From Candidatus Nitrosopumilus sp. (GTDB lineage Archaea; Thermoproteota; Nitrososphaeria; Nitrososphaerales; Nitrosopumilaceae): DNA of 16,774 nt. The stretch spans positions 1 through 16,774 of the forward strand of contig JAOTSS010000041.1 in NCBI GenBank assembly GCA_029864805.1, in the 5' to 3' direction. The notes beneath the pieces are model-generated. The model did no database searches. It was not told the origin of the DNA and saw only the letters and a program-made list of their open reading frames with translations. The translations under genes were made by a program, and so were the position numbers. Within the stretch, counting starts at the first letter, position 1; each line of letters starts with the position of its first letter. Shown piece after piece: positions 13,882-16,774 of the stretch.

Positions 13882-15339
13882 ATGAATTATGAAGAAGTTA
13901 TGAAGTTAGCACTTGAACGTGGATTTTATTTTCCTAGCTGTGAAGTATATGCAGATGCACATGCAGGGTTTTGGGAATATGGACCGTCTGGAGTAGGATT
14001 AAAAAATAAATTCCTTGAACTTTGGAGAAGGGAGCTTATCAGACGAGATGGAATGCTTGAGATTGATGGTTCCCAAATTATGTCAAAATCAGTTTTTGAG
14101 GCATCAGGTCATCTTGGAAATTTTGCGGATCCTATAATAAAATGCATGAATTGTAATTCTACATTTAGAGCAGATAGAACGATTGCTGAGATTGCACAGG
14201 TCGAAATTCCTGAAAGTGCAGATTTAAATGAATTTGATATGGCCATTTCACAAAATAATATAAAATGTCCAAAGTGTAAAGGAGAATTTGATAAGGCTAA
14301 AAAATTTAATATGATGTTTAAAGTTGGTATTGGTCCTCAAGATGAAGAAGCATATCTTAGACCTGAAACTTGTCAATCAATCTTTGTAGATTTTCCAAGA
14401 CTATACAAGACAATGAGGGGGAAACTTCCTTTGGGAATTGCTCAAGTAGGAAAGAGTTTCAGAAATGAGATAGCACCAAGACAAAGTCTGTTGCGCTTAA
14501 GAGAATTTTATCAGGCAGAAATTGAAGTGTTTTGTAATCCAAGAAAATTACAAGAGATGGAAAATTTTTCAGAAATTGAAAAGACGGTAATTCGAATTCA
14601 GACAGATTCTGAACTTCTCACTATGACATGTAAAGAGGCAGTAGAATCAACAATTATTCCAAACAAATTTGTCGCTTATTACTTGGGAATATTAACTGAG
14701 TTTTATGAAAAAACAGGAATTGATATTTCAAAAAGCAGGTTTAGAAAACTTGGCGATAAAGAAAAGGCATTCTATGCTGAAGTTGCATTTGATTTTGAAG
14801 TAGAAACTACAATTGGGTGGCTAGAACTTGTTGCATGTAACTATAGATCTGATTATGATTTGTCAAGTCATGCTTCAAAGAGTAAGGAGAAATTTGAAGT
14901 GATGGACAATGATGAAAAAGTTCTACCCCATGTCTTTGAGATTTCTATGGGAATAGATAGAAGTCTTTACACCATCTTAGAACACAGTTTAAAAGATGAT
15001 AAAGAACATGAGAGAGTTGTATTATCTCTCAAACCATATTTAGCTCCTGTTCATGTAGGAGTTTTATCTCTAGTCAAAAAAGATGGATTAAAAGAAAAAA
15101 CAGATGAGATTTTTCTGCAGATAAAAAGAAAATTTGATGCATTTTTGGATCATTCAGGAGCTATTGGTAGACGATATAGAAGACTAGATGAAATTGGTAC
15201 ACCATTTGCAGTAACAATTGATCATCAAACATTGGAAGATAATACTGTGACAATAAGAAAGAGGGACTCTATGGAACAAACTAGAATAACCATTGATAAG
15301 GTAGATTCAATTCTCTCTGAATCGGTAGCATTTCCTTAA
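13882..15339 (+). CDS. glyS: Glycyl-tRNA synthetase (dimeric, class II)
   Basis: This 485-residue class II synthetase attaches glycine to tRNA-Gly. Recognisable parts are an N-terminal FYFPSCEVY and GFWEYGPSGVGLKNKF, and a zinc knuckle with Cys88/Cys91 and Cys129/Cys132. LRPETCQSIFVDF precedes motif 2, which contains FRNEIAPRQSLLRLREFYQAEIE (about 193-215). Motif 3 is EISMGIDRSLYTIL, followed by the anticodon-binding domain from about residue 395. It is the alpha2 type, not the bacterial alpha2-beta2 type. At 485 residues it is shorter than many euryarchaeal GlyRS, nearer to the short bacterial alpha2 form, apparently by lacking the insert between motifs 2 and 3. I use the ATG at 13882; a TTG two codons upstream (13876) is possible but fits the TATA spacing less well. 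Confidence 0.96.
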   Translation: MNYEEVMKLALERGFYFPSCEVYADAHAGFWEYGPSGVGLKNKFLELWRRELIRRDGMLEIDGSQIMSKSVFEASGHLGNFADPIIKCMNCNSTFRADRTIAEIAQVEIPESADLNEFDMAISQNNIKCPKCKGEFDKAKKFNMMFKVGIGPQDEEAYLRPETCQSIFVDFPRLYKTMRGKLPLGIAQVGKSFRNEIAPRQSLLRLREFYQAEIEVFCNPRKLQEMENFSEIEKTVIRIQTDSELLTMTCKEAVESTIIPNKFVAYYLGILTEFYEKTGIDISKSRFRKLGDKEKAFYAEVAFDFEVETTIGWLELVACNYRSDYDLSSHASKSKEKFEVMDNDEKVLPHVFEISMGIDRSLYTILEHSLKDDKEHERVVLSLKPYLAPVHVGVLSLVKKDGLKEKTDEIFLQIKRKFDAFLDHSGAIGRRYRRLDEIGTPFAVTIDHQTLEDNTVTIRKRDSMEQTRITIDKVDSILSESVAFP

Positions 15340-15357
15340 TGTTTAAACAGAATTAAG

Positions 15358-15367
15358 GTTTAATATC
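15358..15367 (+). promoter_or_regulatory. TATA-like element of the glycosyltransferase-GtrA gene
   Basis: GTTTAATATC is centred about 28 bases before the ATG at 15390, in the 50-base gap after glyS. Confidence 0.45.
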
Positions 15368-15389
15368 TATCAAATTTTGTGAGAATAGG

Positions 15390-16556
15390 ATGCTAAAACA
15401 AAGAATTGGTGAAAATGGTCAGATTTCCATAATAATTCCTACATACAATGAATCTGAAAATATTATCAAGATTTTACATTCTATTGGAGAGGTATTACCA
15501 AAAAATGTTCCCACACAAGCAATTGTGGTTGATGATAACTCACCTGATGGAACAGGGAAATTAGTAGAAGATTATTTGAAGAATGTTAAAAAAATTGCAG
15601 ATTATACTATAGAAATTATCCATCGAAAAGCCAAGAATGGTCTTGGTTCTGCAATCCTTAATGGAATTCAATATGCTAAAGGAGACACAATTGTGGTGAT
15701 GGATAGTGACTTTTCACATCCGCCACAAATTATTCCAAAACTAATTGAATCAATAAAAAAATATCAATATGATATTGCAGTTGCATCACGTTATATCAAG
15801 GGTGGAAAAATTCAGGGATGGTCATTAAAAAGAAAAATTATGAGTAAATTTGCAACTTTAATTGCAAAAAAAGGATTGGGAATAGATACAAAAGATCCAA
15901 TGTCTGGCTTTTTTGCATTCAAACGAAACATCATCAAAGGATTAAACATTGATGCTATTGGTTACAAAATTCTTTTAGAAATTCTAGTAAAAACAAGAGA
16001 TGTTAACGTCAAAGAAATTCCATATACTTTTCAAGACAGAGAATTAGGATCTAGCAAATTAACTATGAAAACAATCTTTGATTATTACAGATCTGTTTGG
16101 AAATTATATCGATATGGTAAACCATATGAAAAACAAGAAAAACGTTCATCTGTCAAATTTCTGTATAAAGCAGGAAGATTCTACACAGTTGGTGCGTCAG
16201 GATTTATTGTAAATTATATGATTTCATTATTGTTTGCTGGAGGAATTTCTGATTTGTGGTATTTACATGCAAATGTTATAGGAATAGCTGCATCAATTTC
16301 TACAAACTTCATTTTAAACAAAACATGGACATTTGGAGACAGAGATTTTAGAATAAAAAAGACGATTTATCAATATGGAAAGTTTGCAATGTTTAGCTCA
16401 TTAGGTGCGTTAGTACAGTTAGGAGTAGTCTATTTTCTGGTAGATAGTAACCAGGTATCTTATCCATTGGCCTTAATTTTGGCTGTAATAACTGCAGCAT
16501 TTGGAAACTTTGTTTTAAACAAAAAATGGACTTTTAAAGAGAAATTACTAGGGTGA
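15390..16556 (+). CDS. Dolichol-phosphate mannose synthase-like GT2 with C-terminal GtrA membrane domain
   Basis: This 388-residue membrane-anchored protein has a family 2 glycosyltransferase domain, residues 11-245. It contains IIIPTYNESENI (14-25), VVDDNSPDGT (46-55), the metal-binding DSD (105-107), ASRYIKGG (132-139), DPMSGFFAF (169-177) and FQDRELGSSKL (214-224), the pattern of DPM1-type enzymes that move a sugar from a nucleotide donor onto dolichyl phosphate. Residues about 258-386 are a GtrA domain with four membrane helices. Its two halves end with near-identical NFILNKTWTF (306-315) and NFVLNKKWTF (373-382). The product is probably a lipid-linked sugar for protein N-glycosylation or glycolipids at the membrane; the sugar itself cannot be read from sequence. 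It appears to be a single-gene unit. Confidence 0.92.
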   Translation: MLKQRIGENGQISIIIPTYNESENIIKILHSIGEVLPKNVPTQAIVVDDNSPDGTGKLVEDYLKNVKKIADYTIEIIHRKAKNGLGSAILNGIQYAKGDTIVVMDSDFSHPPQIIPKLIESIKKYQYDIAVASRYIKGGKIQGWSLKRKIMSKFATLIAKKGLGIDTKDPMSGFFAFKRNIIKGLNIDAIGYKILLEILVKTRDVNVKEIPYTFQDRELGSSKLTMKTIFDYYRSVWKLYRYGKPYEKQEKRSSVKFLYKAGRFYTVGASGFIVNYMISLLFAGGISDLWYLHANVIGIAASISTNFILNKTWTFGDRDFRIKKTIYQYGKFAMFSSLGALVQLGVVYFLVDSNQVSYPLALILAVITAAFGNFVLNKKWTFKEKLLG

Positions 16557-16605
16557 TTTCTTTGAAATTAAAACAAAAAGAATGACTTTTCGCCTAATAC
16601 TCTAA

Positions 16606-16774
16606 CTACTCAAAGGTGGAAGTAGAGGATTGTGACGAAAGTCCAGTTGGGGATGGTACAGAGGGGAATTTATCACCTATCTGTTGCTCAGCTACTGCAG
16701 ATGCTTCCTGGAGAATCTTTTCGGTTTCTTCACTTGAAACATCAGATTCCATGTTAAATGAATCTCCTGCCAAA
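16606..16774 (-). CDS. C-terminal end of a possible Snf7/ESCRT-III (CdvB)-like protein (cut by window edge)
   Basis: A minus-strand frame is open from the right window edge to TAG at 16608-16606, giving the last 55 residues. The visible part is LAGDSFNMESDVSSEETEK, then the helix ILQEASAVAEQQIGDKFPSVP, then a Ser/Thr-rich tail ending STSTFE. The acidic SSEETEKILQEASAVAEQ helix followed by a KFPSVP proline segment resembles, from memory, the end of thaumarchaeal Snf7/CdvB proteins that act in cell division. The ESCRT-III core is outside the window, so this is only suggestive. Composition (Ser, Glu, Ala) agrees with a real coding frame. It converges with the glycosyltransferase gene across 49 bases. 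Confidence 0.5.
   Translation of the reverse strand, partial: LAGDSFNMESDVSSEETEKILQEASAVAEQQIGDKFPSVPSPTGLSSQSSTSTFE

Noticed and set aside
16620..16650. Stretch resembling the start of an RNase P RNA (GAGG...GAAAGTCC)
   Set aside because: It is only a short partial match, and the bases lie within a continuous minus-strand coding frame of protein-like composition; no further RNase P elements follow.
1..16774. Mobile elements, CRISPR arrays, phage genes or attachment sites
   Set aside because: No transposase, integrase, regularly spaced repeat or terminal inverted repeat was seen; the lone tRNA shows no duplicated 3' end nearby.

Overview
The window looks like a piece of chromosome from an ammonia-oxidising thaumarchaeon (Nitrososphaerota, Nitrosopumilus/Nitrosarchaeum-like). 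This is judged from gene content and style and was not searched. The evidence is archaeal translation factors (aIF2 alpha and gamma, Nop10, S6e), a PriS/PriL primase, a complete-looking B12 corner (CbiC, CbiA, CobA), AT-rich DNA, and TATA-like elements about 25-30 bases upstream of start codons with almost no leaders. Everything reads as vertically inherited core genome. I see no insertion sequence, integrase, phage gene, CRISPR array or rRNA.

Layout. (1) Bases 1-2248 are a cobalamin island: the 3' end of cbiC (+), cbiA (-, overlapping cbiC tail to tail by 12 bases) and cobA/cobO adenosyltransferase (+, divergent from cbiA). (2) Bases 2289-5837 are a translation block in two converging operons: aIF2 alpha-nop10 (+), and rps6e-aIF2 gamma-PIN protein (-), with a PEBP/YbhB-like protein gene between them. 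(3) Bases 5912-6334 hold two tiny zinc-ribbon genes that meet tail to tail with no spacer, then tRNA-Gly(CCC). (4) Bases 6335-10733 (-) hold three poorly understood genes: a 952-residue UPF0182 membrane protein, a class I glutamine amidotransferase starting in the base after its stop codon and in the same frame, and a C39-peptidase-like/TPR protein. (5) Bases 10781-12927 (-) are priL-priS, encoding the two-subunit DNA primase. (6) Bases 13011-16556 (+) are endonuclease IV, glycyl-tRNA synthetase, and a dolichol-phosphate-mannose-synthase-like glycosyltransferase fused to a GtrA membrane domain. (7) The right edge (16606-16774, -) is the last 55 codons of a gene whose tail resembles thaumarchaeal Snf7/ESCRT-III (CdvB) proteins; this is tentative.

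Genes are packed tightly and no gene-free stretch reaches 100 bases. Six of the 18 CDS with a visible start begin with TTG or GTG, several directly after an in-frame stop, so those starts are well fixed. The least explained part, and the best place to look for new biology, is the UPF0182-amidotransferase-C39/TPR run together with the two mini zinc-ribbon genes. I found no clear evidence of an entirely new system.
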